Below, one piece after another: positions 23,673 through 32,575 of a DNA stretch of 64,000 bases (within the stretch, counting starts at the first letter, position 1; every line of letters starts with the position of its first letter). The position numbers and the translations under genes were made by a program. The notes below the pieces were generated by a model. It saw only the letters and a list, made by a program, of their open reading frames with translations. It ran no database searches and was not told where the DNA came from. The stretch is from Hyphomonas sp. (GTDB lineage: Bacteria > Pseudomonadota > Alphaproteobacteria > Caulobacterales > Hyphomonadaceae). The stretch covers positions 1,240,001-1,304,000 of the forward strand of contig NZ_CP051230.1 in the NCBI RefSeq assembly GCF_017792385.1, in the 5' to 3' direction.

Positions 23673-26141
23673 CTATTCCGGGCTTGGCCGCGCGCTGGCG
23701 AGCACTTCGCGCTTGCCGGCATGGTTGGGCGCGGAGATCGCGCCCTCCTCTTCCAGCCGGTCGATCAGACCCGCAGCCTTGTTGTAGCCGATCTTCAGGC
23801 GGCGCTGCAGATAGGAGGTCGAGGCGCGCTGGTCGCGCACGACAATGGCGAGGGCCTGGGCGTAGAGGTCATCTTCCTCGTCACCGGAGCTGGTGCCGAG
23901 CATGGCATCCATGACGGCCGAGCCGGTGGAGCCGTCTTCGGGGGCTTCGAGCACATCCATGACATAGTCGGGCTCGCCCTGCTCCTTGAGCCAGTCGACG
24001 ACGGTGCCGACTTCATCGTCGGAGACGAACGGGCCATGCAGGCGCTGGGATTTCTTGCCGGGGGCCTGATAGAGCAGGTCCCCCATGCCGAGCAGCTGTT
24101 CGGCGCCCTGTTCGCCCAGGATCGTGCGAGAGTCGATCTTGGTCGTGACCATGTAGGAAATCCGTGTCGGGAAGTTTGCCTTGATCGTACCAGTAATCAC
24201 GTCCACGGACGGACGCTGGGTTGCCGTGATCAGGTGGATGCCGGCGGCCCGCGCCATCTGGGCGAGGCGCTGGACGCAGCCCTCGATTTCCTTGCCGGCC
24301 ACCATCATCAGGTCCGCCATTTCGTCGATTACGACGACAATGTTCGGGATATGATCCGTCGGCAGAACTTCTGTCTCGTAGACCGGCTTGCCGCGCTCGT
24401 CAAAGCCCGTCTGGACCTTGCGCACGAGATCATCGCCATTGGCGCGATACTTGGCCGCCTTGTCATTGAAGCCGGCCAGGTTCCGCACACCGGCCTTGGA
24501 CATCAGTTCATAGCGGCTTTCCATCTCGCGAACGGTCCATTGCAGCGCGTTCACGGCCTTCTTCGGATCCGTGACCACCGGCGCCAGCAGGTGCGGGATG
24601 CCTTCATAGATCGACAGTTCGAGCATTTTGGGGTCGATCATGATGAAGCGGCACTGTTCCGGGGAGTGGCGATAGAGCAGTGACAGGATCATGGCGTTGA
24701 CGCCGACCGACTTACCCGATCCGGTCGTACCGGCGATGAGCAGGTGCGGCATCTTTGACAGGTCGACCACGGTCGGGACGCCGCCGATATCCTCGCCCAG
24801 CGCCATGGGCAGGCTGGCCCGGGTGCCGACATAGGCTTCGGACTGGAGCAGCGTGCGCAGATAGACGGTGTCGCGATCCTCGTTCGGCAGTTCGATGCCG
24901 ATGGCATTCTTGCCCGGCACGACCGCCACACGCGCCGAGATCGCGCTCATCGAACGGGCAATGTCATCAGCCAGGGAAATCACGCGGGATGATTTGACGC
25001 CGGGGGCCGGTTCCATCTCGAACAGGGTGATGACCGGGCCGGGGCGGACTTCCTTGATCCGGCCCCGCACGCCGAATTCCTTCAGCACGTCGGTTAGGCG
25101 GGCGGCCTTTTCCAGCAACGCATCCTCATCGACCGTGTCGCCACGTTCTTCCGGCATCTGAAGCAGGTCGATCGACGGCAGGCGCGTGGACTTGCGGCGG
25201 CGTTCGGACTTGGTCACCCGTGGCTGGCTGGGCGCAGCCGGACGGGCAACGGGAACGGAGAAGCGCGGACCGGAGCGGACCGGCGCGTCCAGATCGTCTT
25301 CTTCCTCATACAGTTCATCGTCTTCAAGATCGACTTCGTCTTCCTCGTCATAGACGTCGTCATCGTCTTCATAGTCGACTTCATACGTGTCGGCATCGAC
25401 ATATTCGTCTTCGCCCTTGATCACGCGGGCGCGCGGGCGGGTGTCTTCTTCTTCAAGCCCTTCCTCATCCGCATGGCGCGGTTCCGGCTTCAGCCGCGAC
25501 AGGATGGAGACCAGGAAGCCCCCGACGCCGGTCGCCTGACGTGCGGCGTGGCGGCCAGAGCGGGACGCTGCCTGCTGGAGCAGGTGGGCATCATGACGGC
25601 GGAAGCCCATGGCCGAAAGGGCTGCCCAGGCGGTGGCCATGCCAAGCACGACGCCGGCCCAGGTGTTCGGGGAGGGCAGCAAGAGGGCCCGGAAGGGCAT
25701 GGAAGCATAATAGAAGAGCGCGTCGCCGACCACGCCGCCCAGTCCGGCGGAGAGGGGCCAGGATTCCGGAACCGGCCAGGCGGCAAAGAACGCGGCCGAC
25801 AGCGGCACGGCGGCAAGCCCCATCATCCACCGGCGCACGCGCGGCATGCCGATCAGGACGGTGCGCATGGCCCCGCCGATCATCATGGCAAGCCCGGCCA
25901 CCCAGGCCGACCAGCCAAGCATCTGGCGGGACAGATCCGCGAAGATGGCGCCGGGTCCGCCAAACAGGTTCTGGACTTCAGCATCGGTGGCAGCGTTCCA
26001 GCTGGGATCGCTGGGCAGGTAGGACCCGACGCTGCCGCAGATGAATACGCCGAGACCGAAGGCGGCTGCCCCTGTCAGTATCCGCCAAACCGGATCGCTG
26101 ACGCTTGGGATTTCGTCTTCGGTATAAACGTAATCTGTCAT
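23673..26141 (-). CDS. ftsK: DNA translocase FtsK
   Basis: Septal DNA pump that drives chromosome segregation and activates Xer recombination at dif. About 822 residues from ATG 26141; a GTG at 26180 is possible. Four membrane helices occupy about 25-190. They are followed by a Pro/Arg part and a very acidic linker around 245-290 (long Asp/Glu/Tyr runs). The motor domain has Walker A AGTTGSGKSVGVN near 475 and Walker B VVVIDEMADLM near 605. The last 65 residues are the gamma winged helix that reads KOPS (RASTSYLQRRLKIGYNKAA). Ribosome binding site weak. Confidence 0.96.
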   Translation of the reverse strand: MTDYVYTEDEIPSVSDPVWRILTGAAAFGLGVFICGSVGSYLPSDPSWNAATDAEVQNLFGGPGAIFADLSRQMLGWSAWVAGLAMMIGGAMRTVLIGMPRVRRWMMGLAAVPLSAAFFAAWPVPESWPLSAGLGGVVGDALFYYASMPFRALLLPSPNTWAGVVLGMATAWAALSAMGFRRHDAHLLQQAASRSGRHAARQATGVGGFLVSILSRLKPEPRHADEEGLEEEDTRPRARVIKGEDEYVDADTYEVDYEDDDDVYDEEDEVDLEDDELYEEEDDLDAPVRSGPRFSVPVARPAAPSQPRVTKSERRRKSTRLPSIDLLQMPEERGDTVDEDALLEKAARLTDVLKEFGVRGRIKEVRPGPVITLFEMEPAPGVKSSRVISLADDIARSMSAISARVAVVPGKNAIGIELPNEDRDTVYLRTLLQSEAYVGTRASLPMALGEDIGGVPTVVDLSKMPHLLIAGTTGSGKSVGVNAMILSLLYRHSPEQCRFIMIDPKMLELSIYEGIPHLLAPVVTDPKKAVNALQWTVREMESRYELMSKAGVRNLAGFNDKAAKYRANGDDLVRKVQTGFDERGKPVYETEVLPTDHIPNIVVVIDEMADLMMVAGKEIEGCVQRLAQMARAAGIHLITATQRPSVDVITGTIKANFPTRISYMVTTKIDSRTILGEQGAEQLLGMGDLLYQAPGKKSQRLHGPFVSDDEVGTVVDWLKEQGEPDYVMDVLEAPEDGSTGSAVMDAMLGTSSGDEEDDLYAQALAIVVRDQRASTSYLQRRLKIGYNKAAGLIDRLEEEGAISAPNHAGKREVLASARPSPE

Positions 26142-26291
26142 GAGGTGGGGCTTCTCCACTGGTGCCGGGGGAGCCCCCACTCTGCCCCAACACGCTTAAC
26201 GCCCGGCAAACGGCCGTAAAACATTCGCAGTGGCTGCGTTAACTTTTCAGAGACCGGGCGACGGCCAGTGCGGCCCTGTGAGGCGGTGGAT

Positions 26292-26305
26292 TTGATCTGG
26301 ATCAT
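26292..26305. promoter_or_regulatory. Candidate FNR/FixK box upstream of fasciclin gene
   Basis: TTGAT-CTGG-ATCAT matches the TTGAT-N4-ATCAA consensus at nine of ten positions. It lies about 109 bp before ATG 26414, and TATTCT at 26336-26341 could be the -10 box. The nearby GATCA...TGATC at 26300-26316 partly overlaps. One mismatch and no second site keep this tentative. Confidence 0.35.
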
Positions 26306-26413
26306 CAAGGTTGATCGCGGGTGCGCCGGCGCGTGTATTCTCTGTAATCTCAGGAACTGTCGGAGGGTGCAGGCCATTGATCGGGTGAGACCAACCAGAA
26401 AGGAGCGCTCGAT

Positions 26414-27283
26414 ATGAAACGCACACTGATTATCCCAGCCACGATTGCCCTGTTAACGGGTATGGCCGCAACCGCACAGGAACCTAATGAGGCGGCCACC
26501 GATGTTAACGCCTCTGCCAGTGTTGAAATGACCGGCGAAACCGAAAATCTGGACGAGCTGTCCATCGAGGAGCTGAACGCCCTGCAACTGAAAGTCCTGG
26601 AGGCTCCGAATGCGACCGAAGCCACCGAGGACATGATCTTCTCAGTTCAGTCCGAAACGGACGCAGAGGCTGAAACAAGCGACTCCCAGATCATCATGGC
26701 CGAGACCGATACGGGCATTTCCGCTGAGACGGAGATGACGACCGATGAGGCCGACATCGAAGCCGACATCGAGACCGACGCCGAGATGGGCATGGGCGGG
26801 CCGGACTATGCTTCCGAAGCCGATGCGATGGCGAATGACGCCATGCAGGGCACGATTGCCGACCTCGCCTCTGAAGACCCGCGCTTCACAACGCTTGTCG
26901 CCCTGGTCGAGCAGGCCGGCCTGACCGCGGAACTGGATGGCGACGCCGAATATACGGTGTTTGCCCCAACCAATGCCGCCTTCGAGAAGCTGGATCCGGA
27001 ACTGGTGACGCGCCTGAAATCCGGCAACGCCAATGACGAACTGAAATCGATCCTGAAGGCGCATGTCGTCGAAGGGGAAACCCTGAGCACAGCGCTGACC
27101 GACGGGGAAACGCAAATTGCGACCCTGGCCGAGATCGACCTTGCCGTGAGCAAGATGGGTGACAGCGTGACGGTTGGAAATGCCACCGTTGTGGAAGCCG
27201 ACATCGACGCCTCGAATGGTGTGATCCATGCGGTCGACACCGTGATCGTGCCGGCAGACAAGGACATCGACACCGAGTCGTGA
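26414..27283 (+). CDS. Secreted acidic fasciclin (FAS1) domain protein
   Basis: 289 residues. A signal peptide (MKRTLIIPATIALLTGMAAT, cleavage after AQ) is followed by a roughly 120-residue, strongly acidic low-complexity region rich in Glu, Thr, Asp and Ala. A single FAS1 domain (about 145-280) ends the protein: DYTVFAP-type strand YTVFAPTNAAFEKL, an LKAHVVEGE segment and GVIHAVDTVIVP. FAS1 domains mediate adhesion or extracellular matrix contacts. AGGAG lies eight bases before the ATG. It may act at the cell surface or periplasm. The acidic spacer before FAS1 is unusual in length. Confidence 0.9.
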   Translation: MKRTLIIPATIALLTGMAATAQEPNEAATDVNASASVEMTGETENLDELSIEELNALQLKVLEAPNATEATEDMIFSVQSETDAEAETSDSQIIMAETDTGISAETEMTTDEADIEADIETDAEMGMGGPDYASEADAMANDAMQGTIADLASEDPRFTTLVALVEQAGLTAELDGDAEYTVFAPTNAAFEKLDPELVTRLKSGNANDELKSILKAHVVEGETLSTALTDGETQIATLAEIDLAVSKMGDSVTVGNATVVEADIDASNGVIHAVDTVIVPADKDIDTES

Positions 27284-27312
27284 TCCGGACCTGACAGGCC
27301 TCAAACAGCAAA

Positions 27313-27348
27313 GACCCCGGCAGATCGCTCTGCCGGGGTCTTCTCTTT
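27313..27348. terminator. Strong bidirectional terminator
   Basis: A perfect 12-bp stem (GACCCCGGCAGA, arms 27313-27324 and 27329-27340) with a 4-base loop. TTCTCTTT follows on the plus strand and TTTGCTG on the minus strand. It separates the fasciclin gene from the convergent amtB. Confidence 0.85.
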
Positions 27349-27365
27349 GGGAGGATGCAAACCTG

Positions 27366-28745
27366 TTAGTTCGCGAATTCCGGGTAGGCCTCGAGGCCGA
27401 TCTCGGACTTGTCGAGACCCAGTTCCTCTTCCTCGGCCGTCGGGCGGACGCCGATGGTGAGCTTGAGGATGTACCAGATCACGGCGGACACGATCATGAC
27501 GAACACACCGGTCAGGACTACGCCGACCAGCTGGCCGATATAGTTCGGATCACCGGCCTCGTTCGGCGAGATGGCGTTCGTGTAGGAGAACGGCACGATC
27601 ATGGTGCCCCAGATGCCGCACACAAGGTGGGCCGGGATGGCACCAACGACGTCGTCGATCTTGAATTTGTCCAGCAGCGGAACGGTCACCACAACCAGGA
27701 CCCCGCCGATACCACCGATGATGATGGAGGCAAGCATGCTTGGCGCCAGCGGCTCGGCCGTGATGGACACCAGACCGCCGATCGCACCGTTGAACACCAT
27801 GGTTGCGTCGATCTTGCCCTTGTAGAAGATCGCCGTGGTGATCATGGCCGCAATCACGCCGCCTGCGGCTGCGAGATTGGTGTTTGCGAAGATCTGGCTG
27901 ACCGAGTTGATGTCGGCGATGGAACCGGCGGCCAGCTGGGACGCGCCGTTGAAGCCGAACCAGCCGAACCACAGGATGAAGGTACCGAGGGCGGCCAGCG
28001 GGATGTTGTTGCCCGGCATCGGATTGACCTGCTTGCCGAAATACTTGCCGATGCGGGGCCCGATGATGATGGCACCTGCCAGGGCTGCCCAGCCACCGGT
28101 GGAGTGCACCAGCGTGGAACCGGCAAAGTCGGAGAAGTCCCATTCGGAGTCGAGGTAGCCGCCACCCCATTCCCAGGACGCCACGATCGGATAGATGAAG
28201 GCGGTCAGGAAGGCGGTGAAGATCAGGAACGGCCAGATCTTGACGCGCTCGGCAATCGTGCCGGACACGATCGAGGCCGCCGTTGCCACGAACACCATCT
28301 GGAAGAACCAGTCGGATGCGGCAGCGTAGTCACCATGCGATTCGTCAAGCGACGGGCTGGACCAGATGAAATCCGGAATGCCGAACAGGCCGGCTGCCAC
28401 AGTGGCGGACGGATAGGCCATGTTGTAGCCGATGAGCCAGAACATGATGCCGGCCACAGAGAACAGGGCGACGTTCTTCGTGGACTGCATGGCCGCGTTC
28501 TTGGAGCGCACGAGGCCGGCCTCCAGCATGCAGAAACCTGCGGCCATGAACATCACGATGATGCCGCCGATGAGGAACAGGTAGCTGTTGTCGACATAGG
28601 CGCTGGCACTCCCCGCCACGCTCTCTTCGAGCGCCGCAAGCCGGGCTTCCATGTCTGCGTCCTGAGCATGGGCGGCTGCCCCTGCCAAAAGTGCGGCTGG
28701 CAGCAGGGCTGCTCCGCGTATCATGTTTTTTAATGTCTGGCCCAT
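27366..28745 (-). CDS. amtB: Ammonium transporter Amt
   Basis: 459-residue channel for ammonium uptake across the inner membrane. An N-terminal signal-like helix (MGQTLKNMIRGAALLPAALL to AHA) precedes eleven transmembrane helices. The twin pore histidines are present: H214 in STLVHSTGGWAAL and H373 in GAIPAHLVCGIWG. GFCMLEAGLVRSKN and the Phe-gate region are typical. AAGGAGGGG sits just before ATG 28745. Unlike the usual arrangement, no glnK/glnB gene adjoins it on either side, so regulation by a PII protein would have to come from elsewhere. Confidence 0.95.
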   Translation of the reverse strand: MGQTLKNMIRGAALLPAALLAGAAAHAQDADMEARLAALEESVAGSASAYVDNSYLFLIGGIIVMFMAAGFCMLEAGLVRSKNAAMQSTKNVALFSVAGIMFWLIGYNMAYPSATVAAGLFGIPDFIWSSPSLDESHGDYAAASDWFFQMVFVATAASIVSGTIAERVKIWPFLIFTAFLTAFIYPIVASWEWGGGYLDSEWDFSDFAGSTLVHSTGGWAALAGAIIIGPRIGKYFGKQVNPMPGNNIPLAALGTFILWFGWFGFNGASQLAAGSIADINSVSQIFANTNLAAAGGVIAAMITTAIFYKGKIDATMVFNGAIGGLVSITAEPLAPSMLASIIIGGIGGVLVVVTVPLLDKFKIDDVVGAIPAHLVCGIWGTMIVPFSYTNAISPNEAGDPNYIGQLVGVVLTGVFVMIVSAVIWYILKLTIGVRPTAEEEELGLDKSEIGLEAYPEFAN

Positions 28746-28959
28746 CTGGCCCCTCCTTCGTCACGAGACTGCAGAGCTCGGGCCCCCCCGCGCTCTCCCA
28801 GAACCGATATGATTGCGCGCTTGCGGGAAAGTCGCACCGGCAACGGGGCTGACCGGATTTTCTGACGGGGCATGGTCAATGCGTGGGCAGGGATGCGGCG
28901 AATCGCCTAAATCTCCATCATCGCTGGACGATTGCGCGGCCGCCCCCTAGCTAGGAACC

Positions 28960-30198
28960 ATGACCGATACCGCACAGAAGTCTGACCCGGTGTATGACCT
29001 GGCCGTTGTGGGCGCGGGCCCGGTGGGCACGTCGCTGGCGATCCTGGCCGCTCAGCGCGGCTTTTCTGTTGTCCTTGTTGACGCCCGCGATCCGGACGCC
29101 CCCGCGCGCGAGGACACACGGACCTTCGCCATTGTGCGCGGCAGCTGGCGCCTTCTGGACGCGGTGGGCATTACCGCAGACCTGTCCGGTCTGACCGAAC
29201 CGCTGAACGGGCTGGAAGCCGTGGATGGCGGCCGCCACTGGTTTGGCCCGCCGGGGGTGTTGTTCGGCACAGACGACCTGCCGGAAGATGATGCAGACCA
29301 GCCGCTTGGCCAGATGGTACCGGCCGGCGCGCTGCAGGCCGCGCTGGATTCGGCCTGCGCAAGAACAGACGGTCTGGAATGGATCCGGGGCCAGCTGTTC
29401 GCACAGATGGAGACCCTGCCGGGCGACGCGCGGCTGACCCTGTCGGATGGGCGCATCCTGCGCGCCGGTCTTGTTGCCGCCTGTGACGGGATGAAATCCT
29501 CCGTGCGGCAGGCGGCGGGCATACCCACCGAGGGCCGCGACTATGACCAGTCCGTGTTCGCCGCGAATGTGAAACTGGCGCGGCCGCATGACGGCATTGC
29601 CCGGCAATTGTTCACGCCGGAGGGACCGTTTGCGACGCTGCCCATGCCGGGCAACAGGGCCAATCTGGCCTGGTACATGAAGCGCGGCGCCGCCGAAGCG
29701 ATTGCTGCCCTGCCGGTCGAGGACATCAATGCCGAGCTGAATGCCCGCTTTTCGGAATTTGCCGGCCCGATGGAAATTGACGGACCGCACACGGCCTATC
29801 CGCTGGTCATGCAGCTGGCGACCCGCATGGTGGGCCCGCGCACGGCGCTGCTGGGCGATGCGGCGCACCGGATCAATCCGCTGGCCGGGCAGGGCCTGAA
29901 TCTCGGGTTTAAGGATGTTGGTGCGCTGATCGATGTGATGTGCGAGGCCCGCGAGGTGGGACTTGATCCGGGATCGGATGTCAGCCTGGAGCAGTATGAA
30001 AAGTGGCGCCGCTTCGATGCCACCGCTGCAGCGATGTTCATGGACGGCATCGACCGAGCGTTCAGCAATGACAGCCTGGCCCTGAAACCCCTGCGCGGCC
30101 TGGCGCTGACACTGGCCCGCAAGGTGACGCCTCTGCGCCGGGCCATGGCGCGGCAGGCGAGCGCCGATCAGGCCCATTTGCCCAGACTGATGCGCTAG
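28960..30198 (+). CDS. FAD-dependent ubiquinone-biosynthesis hydroxylase (UbiH/UbiF type)
   Basis: 412-residue flavin monooxygenase that would hydroxylate a ring carbon of the ubiquinone precursor. The dinucleotide-binding motif is VVGAGPVGTSLAI (G18, G20, G23). The central DG motif appears in VAACDGMKSSVRQAAG, and the FAD ribityl motif in LLGDAAHRINPLAGQGLNLGFKD (about 297-319). The RTFAI near residue 53 and the last motif are diagnostic for the UbiH/F/I/L group, but which position it hydroxylates is not decidable. It shares its stop (CTAG) with the convergent DUF971 gene. Confidence 0.9.
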   Translation: MTDTAQKSDPVYDLAVVGAGPVGTSLAILAAQRGFSVVLVDARDPDAPAREDTRTFAIVRGSWRLLDAVGITADLSGLTEPLNGLEAVDGGRHWFGPPGVLFGTDDLPEDDADQPLGQMVPAGALQAALDSACARTDGLEWIRGQLFAQMETLPGDARLTLSDGRILRAGLVAACDGMKSSVRQAAGIPTEGRDYDQSVFAANVKLARPHDGIARQLFTPEGPFATLPMPGNRANLAWYMKRGAAEAIAALPVEDINAELNARFSEFAGPMEIDGPHTAYPLVMQLATRMVGPRTALLGDAAHRINPLAGQGLNLGFKDVGALIDVMCEAREVGLDPGSDVSLEQYEKWRRFDATAAAMFMDGIDRAFSNDSLALKPLRGLALTLARKVTPLRRAMARQASADQAHLPRLMR

Positions 30199-30500
30199 GC
30201 GCCGCTGATCAGCTCCCTCAGGAATTTCCACGTGTAGAGTCCGGAATCATGCCCGTCAGAAAACCGGATGCGGACGGCATAGCGACCGACCGGTTCTGCG
30301 CCGATGACGGAGATATCTTCCGGCACGGGCGGCTGATCCGGTTTCGGGCCGCTGCCATGGCCGCGTACTTCCGCCGACGGGCTCTCTTCCCGCAGGCGCC
30401 GGTACGCAATCACGCCGGAGACCCCGTCCTCGAATTCGACGTGAAGTTCACCTGCGGACTTGCGAAAGGAGAGCCGGACCGGCCAGGACGGATCGCTCAT
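30195..30500 (-). CDS. DUF971 domain protein
   Basis: 101 residues of the DUF971 family, related to the N-terminal domain of gamma-butyrobetaine hydroxylase. The signature WPVRLSFRKSAGELHVEFEDG at the start and RIRFSDGHDSGLYTWKFLREL at the end is clear. In other bacteria such proteins occur beside iron-sulfur or Trm112 genes. It overlaps the Trm112 gene stop in an ATGA and is the last gene of a four-gene minus-strand operon. No catalytic residues are evident; a role in Fe-S or metal handling is only suggested by family context. Confidence 0.88.
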   Translation of the reverse strand: MSDPSWPVRLSFRKSAGELHVEFEDGVSGVIAYRRLREESPSAEVRGHGSGPKPDQPPVPEDISVIGAEPVGRYAVRIRFSDGHDSGLYTWKFLRELISGA

Positions 30501-30733
30501 GCGCGGGATGCGTCCGCCGCGCTGTCATCATCCAGGTCACGCGCCTCGTCTGCCAGCATGATCGGAATGCCATTGCGGATGGGATAGGCCAGACGGGCCT
30601 TTGGTGACACCAATTCATCATTGGCGCGGTCATAGGTCAGGGGTTGGCGACTGACCGGGCAGATCAGGATTTCCAGCAGGCGGGGATCGACCCCGGACGG
30701 GCCCGTGCGCGGGGCGGCAGTGTCGTCTGACAT
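30497..30733 (-). CDS. Trm112/YcaR family protein
   Basis: 78 residues with the Trm112-like signature LLEILICPVSRQPLTYDR, ELVSPKARLAYPIRNGIPIML. Family members are small zinc-ribbon-derived adaptors that stabilise methyltransferases; like many bacterial copies this one has only a single Cys in the first knuckle (ICPV) and none in the second, so zinc binding is doubtful. It is coupled to DUF971 by a four-base overlap and lies nine bases after the LonN-like gene. Confidence 0.9.
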   Translation of the reverse strand: MSDDTAAPRTGPSGVDPRLLEILICPVSRQPLTYDRANDELVSPKARLAYPIRNGIPIMLADEARDLDDDSAADASRA

Positions 30734-30741
30734 GGGGACCT

Positions 30742-31392
30742 CTATTGCAGCGTGCCGTCATCGCTGCCGGACACATCCATTTCCAGCAGGGTGATGAGCG
30801 TTTCGGCGCGATCTTTCAAGGTGGGGGCCTCAACCAGCGCCTGTTTTTCCATCACCGAGAAGGGACAGCCCGAACACAGCGCATTGACGAGGGTTTCCAT
30901 CGGCGCCTCCTCTACGGCCGTCCAGTCGGTGGTCATGGAATGAGTTTCGGAATAGTCCCGCAGGGCGCGGACCAGCCGGGCCCTGTCCGGCAAGGCGGCG
31001 GGCGGCACATCGAACAGGTCTTCCCGGAACGCAGTCCAGTCCGGACGGACCTGTCTATAGGGCGTCATGACCGACAATTCCTCGCCCACCTGAAAGCGGG
31101 CCACGCCGGTCAGCGTGATGAGATAGCGACCGTCACCGGTTTCAGACCAGGCGGTGATGCGGCCGGCGCAGCCCGTTCCGGCAATCTCCGGCTTGGCCCG
31201 CGCGCCGCCCGTGGTCTGGATCATGCCGATCATCCGGTCCGCCTGGATCACATCATCGACCATGTTGAGGTAACGCGGCTCGAAGATGTTCAGCGGCAAT
31301 TGCCAGCGCGGAAACAGCAACGCGCCGGGCAGGGGAAAGATGGCCAGCTCGGCGGGCAGGTCGGACAGACGTGTGAAACCGGGCTGGGACAT
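30742..31392 (-). CDS. LON-substrate-binding-domain protein
   Basis: 216-residue protein made of a Lon N-terminal (LonN/PUA-like) domain without the ATPase or protease parts. LAIFPLPGALLFPRWQLPLNIFEPRY and MIGMIQTTGG are the expected strands. A helical C-terminal half (about 120-205) carries a CSGCPF motif. Stand-alone LonN proteins are common in alphaproteobacteria beside thioredoxin-like co-chaperones, and a role in protein quality control is plausible but unproven. It is the second gene of the CnoX operon. Confidence 0.9.
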   Translation of the reverse strand: MSQPGFTRLSDLPAELAIFPLPGALLFPRWQLPLNIFEPRYLNMVDDVIQADRMIGMIQTTGGARAKPEIAGTGCAGRITAWSETGDGRYLITLTGVARFQVGEELSVMTPYRQVRPDWTAFREDLFDVPPAALPDRARLVRALRDYSETHSMTTDWTAVEEAPMETLVNALCSGCPFSVMEKQALVEAPTLKDRAETLITLLEMDVSGSDDGTLQ

Positions 31393-31449
31393 GGGGACTG
31401 GGTCTCTTTCTAGCGGTGCCTGAAAGAGGGATGTGGCGCGATCACGCCA

Positions 31450-32337
31450 TCAGGCAAACATCAGGGAGGCGAGCCGGCGCCGGCCACTGATCGTTGCGGC
31501 ATCGGTCGGGCCGGCGGCTTCGAACATCTGGAGCAGTTTTTCCTTCGCCTTGCCCTCTTTCCAGTCGAGCCCCTGTTCAAGGATGACCAGAAGATGATCG
31601 ATGGCATCGCCGAACCGGCCCGCGGCGGCATATTTCTCGGCCAGGTCAAAGCGCCGGTCATGATCTTCCGGACTGGCCAGGACGGCGGACAGGGCCTCCT
31701 CGAACTCGTCCGGCTCTCCGGCCTCGCCCATCATGTCGATGGCCATCCGCACGCCCTTCACGGCGGCATCATTGCGCTTGGCTTCCGGAATCATGTCCAG
31801 CGTGGCCTCGGCGCGCTCCTTGTCGCCATTGGCGAGATAGCAGCGGGCCAGTCCGGCCAGCGCGGCAACGTTTTCGGGATCCTGCTGGATCACGGCGGCA
31901 TAGATCTGGGCCGCCGTGCCGATGTCGCCGGACTGGCTGGCAGCTTCGGCCTGTTCCAGTGCCTCCGCAATCATCTTGCCCGTGTCAGTGCCATTGAGCA
32001 GCTTGTCGATGAAGGCATTGATCTGGCCCTCCGGCAGGGCGCCCATGAAGGCATCGACCGGGCGGCCCTTGTCAAAGGCATAGACCGCCGGGATGGAGCG
32101 CACGCCAAGCTGGCCGGCATAGGCCGGGTTCTCGTCAATATTGATCTTGACCAGCTTCACCTGCCCCTTGCGGGATTCCACCGCCTTCTCGATGATCGGG
32201 CCGAGTGTGCGGCACGGGCCGCACCAGGGGGCCCAGAAATCCACGATGACCGGCTGCGTTTCCGACGCCTCGACGACGTCGGCCATGAAATCCTGATCGG
32301 TTGTGTCCTTGGTATGAAGCGAAGCCGTATCGGTCAT
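31450..32337 (-). CDS. CnoX/YbbN-like chaperedoxin (thioredoxin-TPR)
   Basis: 295 residues: a thioredoxin domain (about 12-110) with an intact active site W38-C-G-P-C42 in DFWAPWCGPCRTLG, then a C-terminal TPR region (about 125-290) with LARCYLANGDKERAEATL. This is the architecture of CnoX (YbbN). The E. coli protein has lost the CGPC motif, whereas Caulobacter-type proteins keep it and can reduce thiols as well as hold unfolded clients. It starts at ATG 32337 behind AAGGA; the upstream frame is not needed. First gene of the operon with LonN, Trm112 and DUF971. Confidence 0.9.
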   Translation of the reverse strand: MTDTASLHTKDTTDQDFMADVVEASETQPVIVDFWAPWCGPCRTLGPIIEKAVESRKGQVKLVKINIDENPAYAGQLGVRSIPAVYAFDKGRPVDAFMGALPEGQINAFIDKLLNGTDTGKMIAEALEQAEAASQSGDIGTAAQIYAAVIQQDPENVAALAGLARCYLANGDKERAEATLDMIPEAKRNDAAVKGVRMAIDMMGEAGEPDEFEEALSAVLASPEDHDRRFDLAEKYAAAGRFGDAIDHLLVILEQGLDWKEGKAKEKLLQMFEAAGPTDAATISGRRRLASLMFA

Positions 32338-32575
32338 GAGCGGTGTTCCTTGAATATCTGCAGGGAAGATGGGCCGCACCCTCCGGTTTCGCAAGGCACC
32401 GGAATGACCGGGACTGAAGACAGCGTTCATCTGGCAGTCAAACCCGGCCTGTCACACCCGGCAGCTGAACCGGATGCAACGAAAAGCGACGAAAATACCT
32501 TTTTCGTGCCCTGTTTATGCAATCGGCCCGCGCTTAAGTGTAGGGCCATTGGTCAACGCACAAGGAGACCGCACA

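Noticed and set aside
25473..26219. 248-codon plus-strand frame within ftsK
   Set aside because: Antisense shadow of the FtsK membrane domain; composition is not protein-like and there is no ribosome binding site.
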